NCBI GenBank assembly: GCA_963807975.1
Contig: CAWEDV010000004.1
Location: 1 to 64,000 of the forward strand
Direction of reading: 5' to 3'
Origin: JAACFF01 sp963807975
Lineage (GTDB): Bacteria; Chloroflexota; Anaerolineae; Promineifilales; Promineifilaceae
DNA length: 64,000 nt
Part shown: in pieces, positions 25,549-33,715 of the stretch
Layout of the letters: each line of letters starts with the position of its first letter
Numbering within the stretch: position 1 is the first letter of the stretch
Notes under the pieces: generated by a model
The model's input: only the letters and a program-made list of their open reading frames with translations
Database searches by the model: none
What the model was told of the DNA's origin: nothing
Position numbers and translations under genes: made by a program

Positions 25549-26661
25549 TCAAACCCGAAGGGCTGTTTGTCCTTCGGGTTTTTTTCTACGCCGACTAAAA
25601 AGCCAGGCCAGAAGGAGCAAGAAAGAAGCGAATAGAGCCAAACGCGCGACCTGCTCCTCACGCCTGTGAACTCTCTCCGTCTTGCGCTGATCCTCGGTAG
25701 CGGCAATCCAATCAAATGTCTCGAGCATACCAAGCTGCAGTGGTCTGGTTTGCCAGCCCAACTGCTCCCGCGCTTTGTCTGAACGGGTTATGTACGTTGC
25801 CCCGACAAGAGAGGCTCCTTCCTTGCTGAGAACGGAATCAATATCGGTAAACGGGCCAGCCAAATCGACAAAGGGTGCTGATGCACGAACCAGCGTCGAG
25901 GGCACGCTAAGCGCCGGTGCCGGCCTGCCTGTCAAATGAGCCCAGAAGTCGACCATTTCACCCAAGGGGATCGCCGGTCCGGTCAAGATATAGGTTTCGC
26001 CAACCTGCCCCTTCTCGTATGCCAATACGAGACCTTCAGCGACATCATCTACATGGGTAAAGGTCAAGACCGTATCTTGACCGGGCATGATGGGATATCC
26101 ACGATAGAACATGCGCATGGCATCGGCGATTATGCTGTGATCACCTGGTCCGTAGGCAGGCCCAGGCATAGCAACAGTTATCGGGGCGCCTTTCTCCATC
26201 ATAGGCAAGGCAACCTTATAATGGGCCAACCACTTGGTGCGATCATACTCGGTCAGAAAAGGACCATCATTGTAATATGTCTCGTCAACATACTCCCCTT
26301 TGGTATCACCGAAGACATTGACTGTGCTAGTATAAATGATGCGTGGAACACCCAGTTCATGGGCTAAACGCAGCACCTTGCGCGTACCGCCGACATTGAT
26401 AATCTCCATTTTTTCACGGTCAACTGCGCCAATAACATACTGAGCCGCCAAATGGAACACAACATCACTGCCGCGCATGGCTTCACGCATGGAAGCGAGA
26501 TCGGTGATATCACCAAGCGCTACTTGAGAACCCATACCAGCCAAAAGGTCGGCGCTTTCCCTTGAACGTGCTAATGAGGTTGCTTCATAACCACGTTCGA
26601 GCAGTTTGCGTACAACATGTTGACCAACAAATCCCGCGCCACCTGTAACAAATGCTTTCAT
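25549..26661 (-). CDS. NAD-dependent epimerase/dehydratase-family protein with C-terminal membrane anchor
   Basis: 370 residues, extended SDR fold. It opens with TGGAGFVGQHVVRKLLERGY (GxxGxxG cofactor loop). The active-site Tyr-x-x-x-Lys appears as EYDRTKWLAHYKVA, after IIYTSTVNVFG (Ser). DVVFHLAAQYVIG is usual for dihydroflavonol-reductase-like members. Residues about 340-358 are a hydrophobic segment followed by RRRKKPEG, so the protein is probably tail-anchored. Its last codons form one arm of the terminator shared with the convergent transporter operon. Substrate unknown. Confidence 0.86.
   Translation of the reverse strand: MKAFVTGGAGFVGQHVVRKLLERGYEATSLARSRESADLLAGMGSQVALGDITDLASMREAMRGSDVVFHLAAQYVIGAVDREKMEIINVGGTRKVLRLAHELGVPRIIYTSTVNVFGDTKGEYVDETYYNDGPFLTEYDRTKWLAHYKVALPMMEKGAPITVAMPGPAYGPGDHSIIADAMRMFYRGYPIMPGQDTVLTFTHVDDVAEGLVLAYEKGQVGETYILTGPAIPLGEMVDFWAHLTGRPAPALSVPSTLVRASAPFVDLAGPFTDIDSVLSKEGASLVGATYITRSDKAREQLGWQTRPLQLGMLETFDWIAATEDQRKTERVHRREEQVARLALFASFLLLLAWLFSRRRKKPEGQTALRV
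25551..25585. terminator. Bidirectional terminator overlapping the epimerase 3' end
   Basis: Perfect 11-bp stem AAACCCGAAGG/CCTTCGGGTTT (25551-25561, 25571-25581) with a 9-nt loop and a T run on the plus strand. It ends the nucleoside transporter operon. On the minus strand the same bases are the last coding codons of the epimerase gene (KPEGQTALRV). Confidence 0.85.
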
Positions 26662-26725
26662 ACCCTTTCCTTATAACGCTTGCAACGTGGCTATTATACT
26701 TAAACCACGGTAATTCAGTATAATC

Positions 26726-27412
26726 ATGCTCATGCGAATATTAGTCACTTATCTTTCTGGCCTCGTCCTCCTGATGATGTTATCTGCTTGTCTTACCATT
26801 ATCCCGGGCGAAGAACCGGAACTGGAACCACAGCCGGCAGCGCTCCTACAGGGTGAAAAAGCACATGTCCTATTTGTGATTGATGGAGACACGATTGAGA
26901 TTGAGTTTGAAGGACAATCATATCGCGTGCGCTATATTGGTGTAGATACCCCGGAGCGTGATGAGCCATACTATGAGGAAGCCTCTAAGGCCAACAGCGT
27001 CCTGGTGGAAGACCAGGAGATTATTCTGGTGCGGGATGTTTCGGAAACCGACAAGTTCGGCCGTTTATTGCGCTATATTTATTTACCTGATGGCACCTTT
27101 GTCAATGCCGAGTTGATCAGCCAAGGGTTTGGCCGGGTGATTACCTTTCCTCCAGATGTTGCCAACGCAGATTACTTTGCCGATCTACAGAGACGCGCGC
27201 GCGAGGATCAACGAGGTTTGTGGCGACTACCTGAAATGCAGGGCCTTCCCGCCGGATGTGATACATGTGGCAAAAACAACCATGACTGCCGAGATTTCAA
27301 CAGCCAAGCAGCTGCACAAGCGTGTTTCGATTTCTGTATGGCTGCAACTGGGGAAGATATTCACAATCTAGACGGCGGTGATGAAGGCTTCGTTTGTACC
27401 TCCCTGCCCTAA
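26726..27412 (+). CDS. Secreted thermonuclease (SNase-like) with Excalibur-type calcium motif
   Basis: 228 residues. A lipoprotein-like signal peptide (LMMLSAC) precedes a staphylococcal-nuclease fold with VIDGDTIEIEFEG, YIGVDTPERDE and DKFGRLLRYIYLPDGTFVNAEL carrying the catalytic Arg, Asp and Glu positions. The C-terminal piece ends IHNLDGGDEGFVC, close to the Excalibur DxDxDGxxC calcium motif, with paired Cys (CDTCGKNNHDC). It is probably an extracellular or surface nuclease. ATG 26726 or 26732 may be used. A strong terminator follows directly. Confidence 0.88.
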   Translation: MLMRILVTYLSGLVLLMMLSACLTIIPGEEPELEPQPAALLQGEKAHVLFVIDGDTIEIEFEGQSYRVRYIGVDTPERDEPYYEEASKANSVLVEDQEIILVRDVSETDKFGRLLRYIYLPDGTFVNAELISQGFGRVITFPPDVANADYFADLQRRAREDQRGLWRLPEMQGLPAGCDTCGKNNHDCRDFNSQAAAQACFDFCMAATGEDIHNLDGGDEGFVCTSLP

Positions 27413-27418
27413 TAAAAA

Positions 27419-27447
27419 GGGGGTGCGACCTCTAAAGCCGCACCCCC
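27419..27447. terminator. Terminator between convergent genes
   Basis: Nine-base-pair stem GGGGGTGCG/CGCACCCCC (27419-27427, 27439-27447) with an 11-nt loop, seven bases after the nuclease stop and before the end of the minus-strand baeRF gene. The T tail is weak on either strand, so it probably serves both genes. Confidence 0.7.
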
Positions 27448-27480
27448 ATAAAGCTCAAACAGGATAGGAAGCTACAGTAA

Positions 27481-28596
27481 CTAATAACGCAGGATGGCCC
27501 CAATTCTGCCCACAGCCTCAAGGTCAGGATCATCGGCGATTACTTCGACGTGTCCCCCTTGAATCATGGTATAAGCAACGGCCGAATCAATCACGTCAGG
27601 GACCTCTAGAAGCTCAGTATCAGATAGAGGACTCCTGGCCAAGTTGGCAACTACAAAGCCGGCCTGGTCAAGCACATAACCAGGAATGCGCAACCCATCG
27701 GAAATGACCAGCGTTTGAACTCGCTTATCTGAAACAGCTTGTAAGGTATCATCAAGCCCGACAGTTGCACTTCCACCCTTGGCGTTGGTCGTGATCAGCG
27801 TTTGCACCAGTTTCCGTTCGCGGTCGCTGTTCGCCTGCTTCAGCAAGATTAGGGATTGTTCACGTACCTCATGTTCACCGGCCGTCATATCTATGGAGAA
27901 AATCCCGGCAACGGTACTCTGAAGTTGTTTCGATAGAAGCTCACGAAACTGGGCCACATTCTCGCTGGTTCCGCCCAAAAAGAGCCGGCGGATCGGTTTA
28001 TTGGCAAAAAACTGTGCCGCGGCCCCTGCGGCTTCGCGCATATTACGCTGGGCCACCTCTTCCTCGTGACGGCTACCCCCTTGGACACCACGGTCGCCAC
28101 CGCGCGTGCCTACGGCAGAAGAACCACGCCCTTTCTTGATCTTGCGAACCTCTTCACCCAAAACCCCTTCAGATTGTTGAAGTTCGCCCAAATGATAATC
28201 AAAGAAGCGAGCCCCCATACGGTCAATGAGGATTACCCCATAATGGGCATAGTACTCGAGCAGATGAGCCAATGGTTTTACATACGGTTTTTGCCCTACC
28301 CGGAGTCGATTACGGAAAGAGACTGCAACTGGATATGTTTTGAAATATCCGTTGGGGACGCATGAAAACAATGCCAATCCAGGCGTTGTCCAGTCATAGC
28401 TGTGGTCCAAGAAGCGCTCAATTACCTCAGCGTCTTGTTCATTTGCTCCGTTTAACTTGCGAAGCATCCCCTTCACTTGCAATTTGATAGTCTCCGCTGG
28501 TTGTTGTGAGCAATCTGTATCAAGATACATACTCACCACTGGTGTCCCATTGGCGGAAAATGATAGAAGCTCTTGCAAATGATCTTGGGTAAACAT
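27481..28596 (-). CDS. baeRF-type (eRF1-like) protein
   Basis: 371 residues. The three-part layout and motifs (VSMYLDTD near the start, YGVILIDRMGARFFDYHLGEL in the middle, VQTLVISDGLRIPGYV near the end) match the bacterial/archaeal eRF1-like families, whose members resemble the central and C-terminal parts of release factor 1. The peptide-releasing GGQ tripeptide is absent. A basic Gly-rich loop (KIKKGRGSSAVGTRGGDRG) occupies that region. A ribosome-rescue or hibernation role is speculative. An AGGAGG site precedes the ATG. Confidence 0.75.
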   Translation of the reverse strand: MFTQDHLQELLSFSANGTPVVSMYLDTDCSQQPAETIKLQVKGMLRKLNGANEQDAEVIERFLDHSYDWTTPGLALFSCVPNGYFKTYPVAVSFRNRLRVGQKPYVKPLAHLLEYYAHYGVILIDRMGARFFDYHLGELQQSEGVLGEEVRKIKKGRGSSAVGTRGGDRGVQGGSRHEEEVAQRNMREAAGAAAQFFANKPIRRLFLGGTSENVAQFRELLSKQLQSTVAGIFSIDMTAGEHEVREQSLILLKQANSDRERKLVQTLITTNAKGGSATVGLDDTLQAVSDKRVQTLVISDGLRIPGYVLDQAGFVVANLARSPLSDTELLEVPDVIDSAVAYTMIQGGHVEVIADDPDLEAVGRIGAILRY

Positions 28597-28734
28597 GAAT
28601 ACCTCCTGCTACTCTTTCTTGAAAATCAGGCATTGAAACATAGATAGTAGCATTTTCTTTCGTCAATGCCTGACTCAATAAATCCATAAGGAACTGCTTG
28701 CCATTAACAAACAAAAGGAATTTTCGGGACAAAC

Positions 28735-29934
28735 CTAGGGTCGCGCCCCGAGAAGCAATGATATATTGACCTCCTCTCCGTCACGTATGACGGTTAATTC
28801 TATCGTTTGTCCAACTTGTGTCTCAAAAACCAGGTAGGCGATTAGATCGTCAGATGAAACAACAGGTTCACCATCCACAGCGACGATGAGATCACCACCT
28901 GGACCATTAACGCCAATCAGACCGGAGTCTTCTGCAGGAGAGTCAACAGTCACCTCGGTTACATATGCCCCCTTCGTTTGAGGAAGGGCGAGTTGTTCCT
29001 GCAAATCCAAATCAATGCTCAGCATACGAATGCCCATATAGGGATAAATATACTCGCCGTCCGTGATTAATTTTGGCACAACCTGTTTCACGGCATTCAC
29101 AGGAATCGAAAAACCAACTCCTGAATTCGTCCCTGTTCGGGTTGATATCGCGCTGTTTACACCAATTACCTGGCCTTCGAGGTTCAATAATGGCCCCCCG
29201 GAATTGCCTGGATTGATGGCGGCATCGGTCTGAACTACTTCGGGTAAGGAGTAGCGACCGCCTCCCTCGGCGATGCGTTGAGATTCCAGCGTGCGTTCTA
29301 GTCCACTGATAACACCTATAGACATTGAACCTGCTTCGCCAAAAGGATTGCCAATCGCTACGACAAACTGACCAACCTGAAGGTTGTTTGAATCTCCAAG
29401 CGGAATCGCATCGACGCCTTGTGGCAATTCTTCAACTTTGAGCACGCCGAGATCACTATCAACATCGGTGCCAACCAATTCAGCAGAGCGTCGAACACCG
29501 TCGGCGAAGGTAACTTCAAATCGTTCGCCATCGGCAACAACATGGTTGTTGGTAACGATATATCCTTCCGTGTTAAAAACAAAACCACTTCCACTACCCA
29601 ACGGAAGAGATGTGTCTTCGATCTCATCAAACACAAAAATATGGACCACTGCCGGATTTGTTAGGTTGTATACATTAACCAAAGCATCCTGAAGGCTGAT
29701 GTCCACAGGAGACAGCTGTGTGTTGGTGACAGTTGGAAGCTCTTGAGGAAGCGGGGATTGAGGAGCAGGCTCTGGAAGCCGCGCCTCTACAGTAGCTACA
29801 GCGCTGCGTATAATCGCATCTTCATCCACAGGGGCGATCGGTGTTTGCAGCGTTGTCAACCCCTGGCAGGCCATCGTTACCAAGAAGAATATCGAAATTA
29901 AGAAGAATATTGGTTTACGAGATAAAAATTTCAT
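28735..29934 (-). CDS. HtrA/DegP-like serine protease lipoprotein with PDZ domain
   Basis: 399 residues. The signal peptide ends in VTMAC, a lipobox. The trypsin-like domain has His in TNNHVVADGERF, Asp in DSDLGVLKVE and Ser in GNSGGPLLNLEG, so the triad is complete. One PDZ domain fills the last 100 residues (YPYMGIRM, LIVAVDGEPVVSSDDLIAYL). It acts outside the membrane in protein quality control. The dnaJ-like gene lies 57 bases upstream on the same strand, so they may be co-expressed as envelope and cytosolic chaperone functions. Confidence 0.94.
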   Translation of the reverse strand: MKFLSRKPIFFLISIFFLVTMACQGLTTLQTPIAPVDEDAIIRSAVATVEARLPEPAPQSPLPQELPTVTNTQLSPVDISLQDALVNVYNLTNPAVVHIFVFDEIEDTSLPLGSGSGFVFNTEGYIVTNNHVVADGERFEVTFADGVRRSAELVGTDVDSDLGVLKVEELPQGVDAIPLGDSNNLQVGQFVVAIGNPFGEAGSMSIGVISGLERTLESQRIAEGGGRYSLPEVVQTDAAINPGNSGGPLLNLEGQVIGVNSAISTRTGTNSGVGFSIPVNAVKQVVPKLITDGEYIYPYMGIRMLSIDLDLQEQLALPQTKGAYVTEVTVDSPAEDSGLIGVNGPGGDLIVAVDGEPVVSSDDLIAYLVFETQVGQTIELTVIRDGEEVNISLLLGARP

Positions 29935-29991
29935 AAAAACAGATTACTCCAGCAGATAATTATTTGAAGTCGCCGGAATCAAATCACACTC

Positions 29992-30954
29992 CTATGCAAG
30001 ATCAGCCAGCTGTTGGTAGAGGCTGCGTTGAGCCTCGGTCAATCGCTTAGGGACACGAATCTTCACCCGTGCCAGCAAATCTCCAAGCTTGGTTTCATCA
30101 CGAAGGTGGGGCATTCCCTTCCCCTTTAGTCGGAAAACTTGACCACCTTGGGTACCTGCGGGTATCGTCAACTGGACTTGATTTTCTAGCGTTGAAACTT
30201 GTACCTTGCCACCTAAGGCCGCCATGACATCGTCGACAATCACATCAACGCGCAGATTATTACCCGCCCTTTCGAATATGCTATGGGAGAGCACATCGAC
30301 AACAAGATAAAGATCGCCGCGACCGTATGATCCCACATTGCCCTTGCCACTTAGTCGAATCTTGGTGCCGGTTTTCGCGCCTGCAGGAATCTTGGCCGTA
30401 AACTGTGCGCCGTCATGAGAGAAAGTGCGCAGAGTCCCCTGAAAGGCCTCTTCCAGAGTTATTTCTATGGTTTGAGTTACGTTCAAGCTTGTGTTTTGCC
30501 CCCTGACCTGGCCAAATAGATCATCACGCTGCTGAAATTGTGATGATGCGCCGCGCGCAGCGGTTCCTCCAAATATGGTGTTGAAGAAATCTGAGAAGCC
30601 TCCGCCTCCGCCAAAGATGTCGCCCAGATCGATGTTGACACGGCCGTAACTACCCCCGGCACCTGCTCCGGCACCGCCAAACCATTGAGAGAAATCAAAG
30701 TCGGCAGGGTTGCCACCCATCTGTTGGTAGCCATGATAGTTTTGACCTAACCGATCATACTTGGCTCGATTATCTAGATCGCCAAGCACTTCATAAGCTT
30801 CATTTATTCCTTTGAATGTCTCTTCGGATTGTTTGTCTCCGGGGTTCTTATCAGGATGATATTGGCGCGCTAACTGGCGATATGCGCGTTTAATGGTTTT
30901 GTCGTCGGCGTCTCTGGGTACGCCTAAGATCTTGTAGTAATCCTTATATTCCAT
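29992..30954 (-). CDS. DnaJ/CbpA-family co-chaperone
   Basis: 320 residues. The J domain covers residues 5-70 with the essential HPD (YHPDKNPGDK). A Gly/Phe-rich linker (about 75-140) and two C-terminal substrate-binding beta domains follow. The four CxxCxGxG zinc repeats of true DnaJ are absent, so it is the CbpA/type II form. It stimulates DnaK ATPase, but no dnaK is in the window. Confidence 0.93.
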   Translation of the reverse strand: MEYKDYYKILGVPRDADDKTIKRAYRQLARQYHPDKNPGDKQSEETFKGINEAYEVLGDLDNRAKYDRLGQNYHGYQQMGGNPADFDFSQWFGGAGAGAGGSYGRVNIDLGDIFGGGGGFSDFFNTIFGGTAARGASSQFQQRDDLFGQVRGQNTSLNVTQTIEITLEEAFQGTLRTFSHDGAQFTAKIPAGAKTGTKIRLSGKGNVGSYGRGDLYLVVDVLSHSIFERAGNNLRVDVIVDDVMAALGGKVQVSTLENQVQLTIPAGTQGGQVFRLKGKGMPHLRDETKLGDLLARVKIRVPKRLTEAQRSLYQQLADLA

Positions 30955-31093
30955 CCGCTATAACGCTGGTGTCCTTGCTTTGTTAACTTGCTTAGTTTTT
31001 AATGACCGTGCTGTGTTTATTGTAGAATCGACCCGACTGATATGTCAAGCAGCAGATGGCATATTTATGCTTCGCTCACGCTGCCCCAAGTAA

Positions 31094-31136
31094 TGATCAA
31101 CAGCGTGAATCCCGTGTGGACTCACACTGTTGATCA
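31094..31136. terminator. Long imperfect hairpin downstream of the first phosphofructokinase gene
   Basis: 19-base arms (31094-31112 and 31118-31136) match at 17 positions when inverted, with a 5-nt loop. It lies 18 bases past the minus-strand pfk stop. The T run is on the plus-strand side (GTTTTTTG), so minus-strand termination would rely on the stem. It probably stabilises or ends the pfk transcript. Confidence 0.6.
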
Positions 31137-31153
31137 AAGTTTTTTGATAGACA

Positions 31154-32317
31154 TCAATAGAGGAACATTGGTTTGCCAAGAACTGAGCGTACTTTAGGCA
31201 GGTAGTTGTCGCGATCGTATAGTTCGTCAACATCTACTCGTTTCAACCCATTGGCAACCGTGCTCATGGGAATATGTGTATAGGTGCCGTCACGCAAGGC
31301 AACCATACGTCCACTAGCTCCGGTGCTGATCAGGTCCATCGCCAAATGAGCATAGTTGAAGCCAACCATGAGATCGAGGGCATCTGGAGCGCCAGAACGC
31401 ATCAGGTAGGCCACGCGCTGGGTGATGATATTCAAACCACTAATACGCTTTATTGCCTCACCCGTGATTTCACCGATACCACCAAGTTTGCGATGCCCGT
31501 AAGCATCGGCTTCGCCATACTCAACGACTTTTTCGCCAATCATATGGGCGCCTTCGCTGATGGTGACCATGGCGTAGTTGCTCGGGTTTGCTTTCTTGTC
31601 TTCAACAATTAAGGCCGTAAGTTTTTCCGGGTCAAAAGGCACTTCGGAAATAATGGCACGGTCAACTCCGGCCAAATAGGAGCTAATCAAGCTTGTTTCA
31701 CCGGAATTGCGACCAAACAACTCAATTACGGCAATTCTTTCATGGGACCCGGTGCTAGTGCGCAATTGGTTGAGAATCTGCACGCTGCGCGTAACGGCCG
31801 TGCTGAATCCGATGCAATAGTCAGTCCCGTACACATCATTGTCCATCGTTTTGGGGATAGCGATGACCGGGACGCCTTCACTGTGCAGTCGTTCACCAAA
31901 GCTCAAGGTGTCATCACCGCCAATGGGAATCAAGACATCAATGCCCAAGTGGTCTAAATTGCTTATCACATGGGGAGTAAAATCACGGATGCTAGTGTCT
32001 AGCGCTTCTGCTTCCGGGTGTTCAGGATCACGCAGAAAATCCGGCACATCCTGGGGACGAACCTTGGCCGGATTGGTGCGGCTTGTGTGGAGGAAGGTTC
32101 CACCTGTACGGTCGACTTTGCGTACAACTTGCTTATCCAGGGGCATCAGATACTTTTCCGTATCTGGATCCTCCTGGTTATACCAAAGCAATCCGCCCCA
32201 ACCTCGACGAATCCCCATTATTTCGTGCCCTTCATTGACAGCACGATTTACAACGGCTTTGATGCAAGGGTTTAAGCCGGGTACATCTCCACCACCAGTC
32301 AAAATTCCAATTCTCAT
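31154..32317 (-). CDS. 6-phosphofructokinase, pyrophosphate-type active site (copy 1)
   Basis: 387 residues. It phosphorylates fructose 6-phosphate at C1. LTGGGDVPGLN forms the nucleotide loop. GGDDT (133-137) and PKTMDND (155-161) hold the catalytic Asp. Asp in GGDD and Lys in PKT are the residues that favour pyrophosphate over ATP in characterised enzymes, where ATP forms have GGDG and PGT. Some actinobacterial ATP enzymes break this rule, so donor use is likely rather than certain. It is third in a run of three pfk genes, 98 bases after copy 2. Confidence 0.92.
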   Translation of the reverse strand: MRIGILTGGGDVPGLNPCIKAVVNRAVNEGHEIMGIRRGWGGLLWYNQEDPDTEKYLMPLDKQVVRKVDRTGGTFLHTSRTNPAKVRPQDVPDFLRDPEHPEAEALDTSIRDFTPHVISNLDHLGIDVLIPIGGDDTLSFGERLHSEGVPVIAIPKTMDNDVYGTDYCIGFSTAVTRSVQILNQLRTSTGSHERIAVIELFGRNSGETSLISSYLAGVDRAIISEVPFDPEKLTALIVEDKKANPSNYAMVTISEGAHMIGEKVVEYGEADAYGHRKLGGIGEITGEAIKRISGLNIITQRVAYLMRSGAPDALDLMVGFNYAHLAMDLISTGASGRMVALRDGTYTHIPMSTVANGLKRVDVDELYDRDNYLPKVRSVLGKPMFLY

Positions 32318-32345
32318 AAGAGTATCCTTTTTTAGATAGTATAGT

Positions 32346-32392
32346 CAGTAAAAAGCAAGAAGGGCTGCTGATCGAATTATAACCAGCAGCCC
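32346..32392 (-). terminator. Terminator between two phosphofructokinase genes
   Basis: On the minus strand, GGGCTGCTG pairs with CAGCAGCCC (32392-32384 and 32370-32362) across a 13-nt loop, followed by TTCTTGCTTTTT. It lies between copy 2 and copy 1 of the pfk genes, so copy 1 may need its own promoter or depend on read-through. Confidence 0.8.
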
Positions 32393-32415
32393 GGCATCAT
32401 TAAAATAATCGCCGG

Positions 32416-33624
32416 CTATTCCAGCTCGCTGGTCATAATAAATAAGGGCTTCATTTCAAAGCTCTTGTAATGTGGCCTGAGCCGGTCGAAATTATAGTGT
32501 TTCTTCACGTCGACAATTTTCTTGTGGCTGGTGACAACATCGATAGGCATATTGTCATAGCGGCCATTCTTGAGCACGATCAAACGGCCGTGTAGACCTC
32601 TAAGGATAAGATCCAGGGCCAGGTTTCCATAAGCCATGGGCACGATGGAATCGATGGCGTCGGGATCGCCCGATCTCACGAGATAGCTTAGCTTTTGATA
32701 GATGGTATTGATTCGACGGCCGTTGTTGTATTTGGGAGAGAGCTCCTTAAGTTTTGCCGACATTAAATCACCAATTCCGCCAAGTTTCATATGGCCATAG
32801 GCATCTCGCTCCTGGTTCTGATATACCATTTCGATGCCTTCAAATATCGCACCCTCGGACACCAAAACGACAGAATAACGGCTTGGATTCTTGGCACGAT
32901 CCTCGGTCAGCAGTTGCGTTAAATGATCGATATCAAACTTGTGCTCGGGAATTACACAGCGATTGGCAGCGCCGGCCATGGTAGGCAGCATAGCCGTAAA
33001 TCCAGCGTATCGACCAAACACCTCCAAAATAAGGAAGCGCTCATGCGATCCGGCTGAGGTTCTCAGTCTATTGGTCATTTCGATGGTACGGGTAACACAG
33101 GTACTGAAGCCAATACAATAATCGGTGCCTGGTACATCGTTGTCCATTGTCTTCGGTATGCCAACGACTTTGAAACCTTTCTGATAAAGATGAACCCCAT
33201 AACTTAAGGTATCATCTCCCCCTATGGGAATCATATAGTCGACGCCCAGCCACTCCAGATTCTTCAGCACCTCCGGGGTAAGGTCGTTCACTTCGGCCGA
33301 ATACTCATCCTGTAAATACATAGGAACGTCAGCCTTGGCCACATGACTGGGTCGGGTACGAGAACTATGCAAGAACGTGCCACCTGTCCGCCCGGCCTTA
33401 TTGACGATTTCCTCAGTTAGATTGATGAAGTTCATGGAGTTATCGGCATCTTCTTCGCGGATGACATCCACGATGCCTGCCCAGCCTCGACGCAAACCAA
33501 TTACCTTGAAACCCTCGCGTAGGGCGCGGATCGTTATGGCCCGGATCGCCGGGTTTAGCCCAGGAACATCTCCTCCACCAGTCAGAATCGCTATCACGCC
33601 CCTATTACCATTTCCATTTGCCAT
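32416..33624 (-). CDS. 6-phosphofructokinase, pyrophosphate-type active site (copy 2)
   Basis: 402 residues from the ATG at 33624, chosen because AGGAG lies seven bases before it. A TTG ten codons upstream would place the ribosome site inside the gene. LTGGGDVPGLNPAIRAI, GGDDT (135-139) and PKTMDNDVPGTDYCIGFS (from 157) match copy 1, so it is a paralogue with the same pyrophosphate-type Asp and Lys. An N-terminal MANGNGN extension is the main difference. A terminator follows. The double-length pfk gene lies 91 bases upstream. Confidence 0.92.
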   Translation of the reverse strand: MANGNGNRGVIAILTGGGDVPGLNPAIRAITIRALREGFKVIGLRRGWAGIVDVIREEDADNSMNFINLTEEIVNKAGRTGGTFLHSSRTRPSHVAKADVPMYLQDEYSAEVNDLTPEVLKNLEWLGVDYMIPIGGDDTLSYGVHLYQKGFKVVGIPKTMDNDVPGTDYCIGFSTCVTRTIEMTNRLRTSAGSHERFLILEVFGRYAGFTAMLPTMAGAANRCVIPEHKFDIDHLTQLLTEDRAKNPSRYSVVLVSEGAIFEGIEMVYQNQERDAYGHMKLGGIGDLMSAKLKELSPKYNNGRRINTIYQKLSYLVRSGDPDAIDSIVPMAYGNLALDLILRGLHGRLIVLKNGRYDNMPIDVVTSHKKIVDVKKHYNFDRLRPHYKSFEMKPLFIMTSELE

Positions 33625-33715
33625 GTCCTTTCTCCTGTGATTTATATGAGGCAATATTACCCCTGAAATCTCTGTGAGCAGAGTGGCGCACTGCCCAACA
33701 ACTGCACTCGATAAA

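Noticed and set aside
28520..28732. A 70-residue open frame on the minus strand between the HtrA and baeRF genes
   Set aside because: It overlaps the start of the baeRF gene in another frame, has no family resemblance and no good ribosome site.
33625..33654. TTG start for phosphofructokinase copy 2
   Set aside because: The Shine-Dalgarno sequence would then be inside the coding region. The ATG at 33624 is correctly spaced from it.
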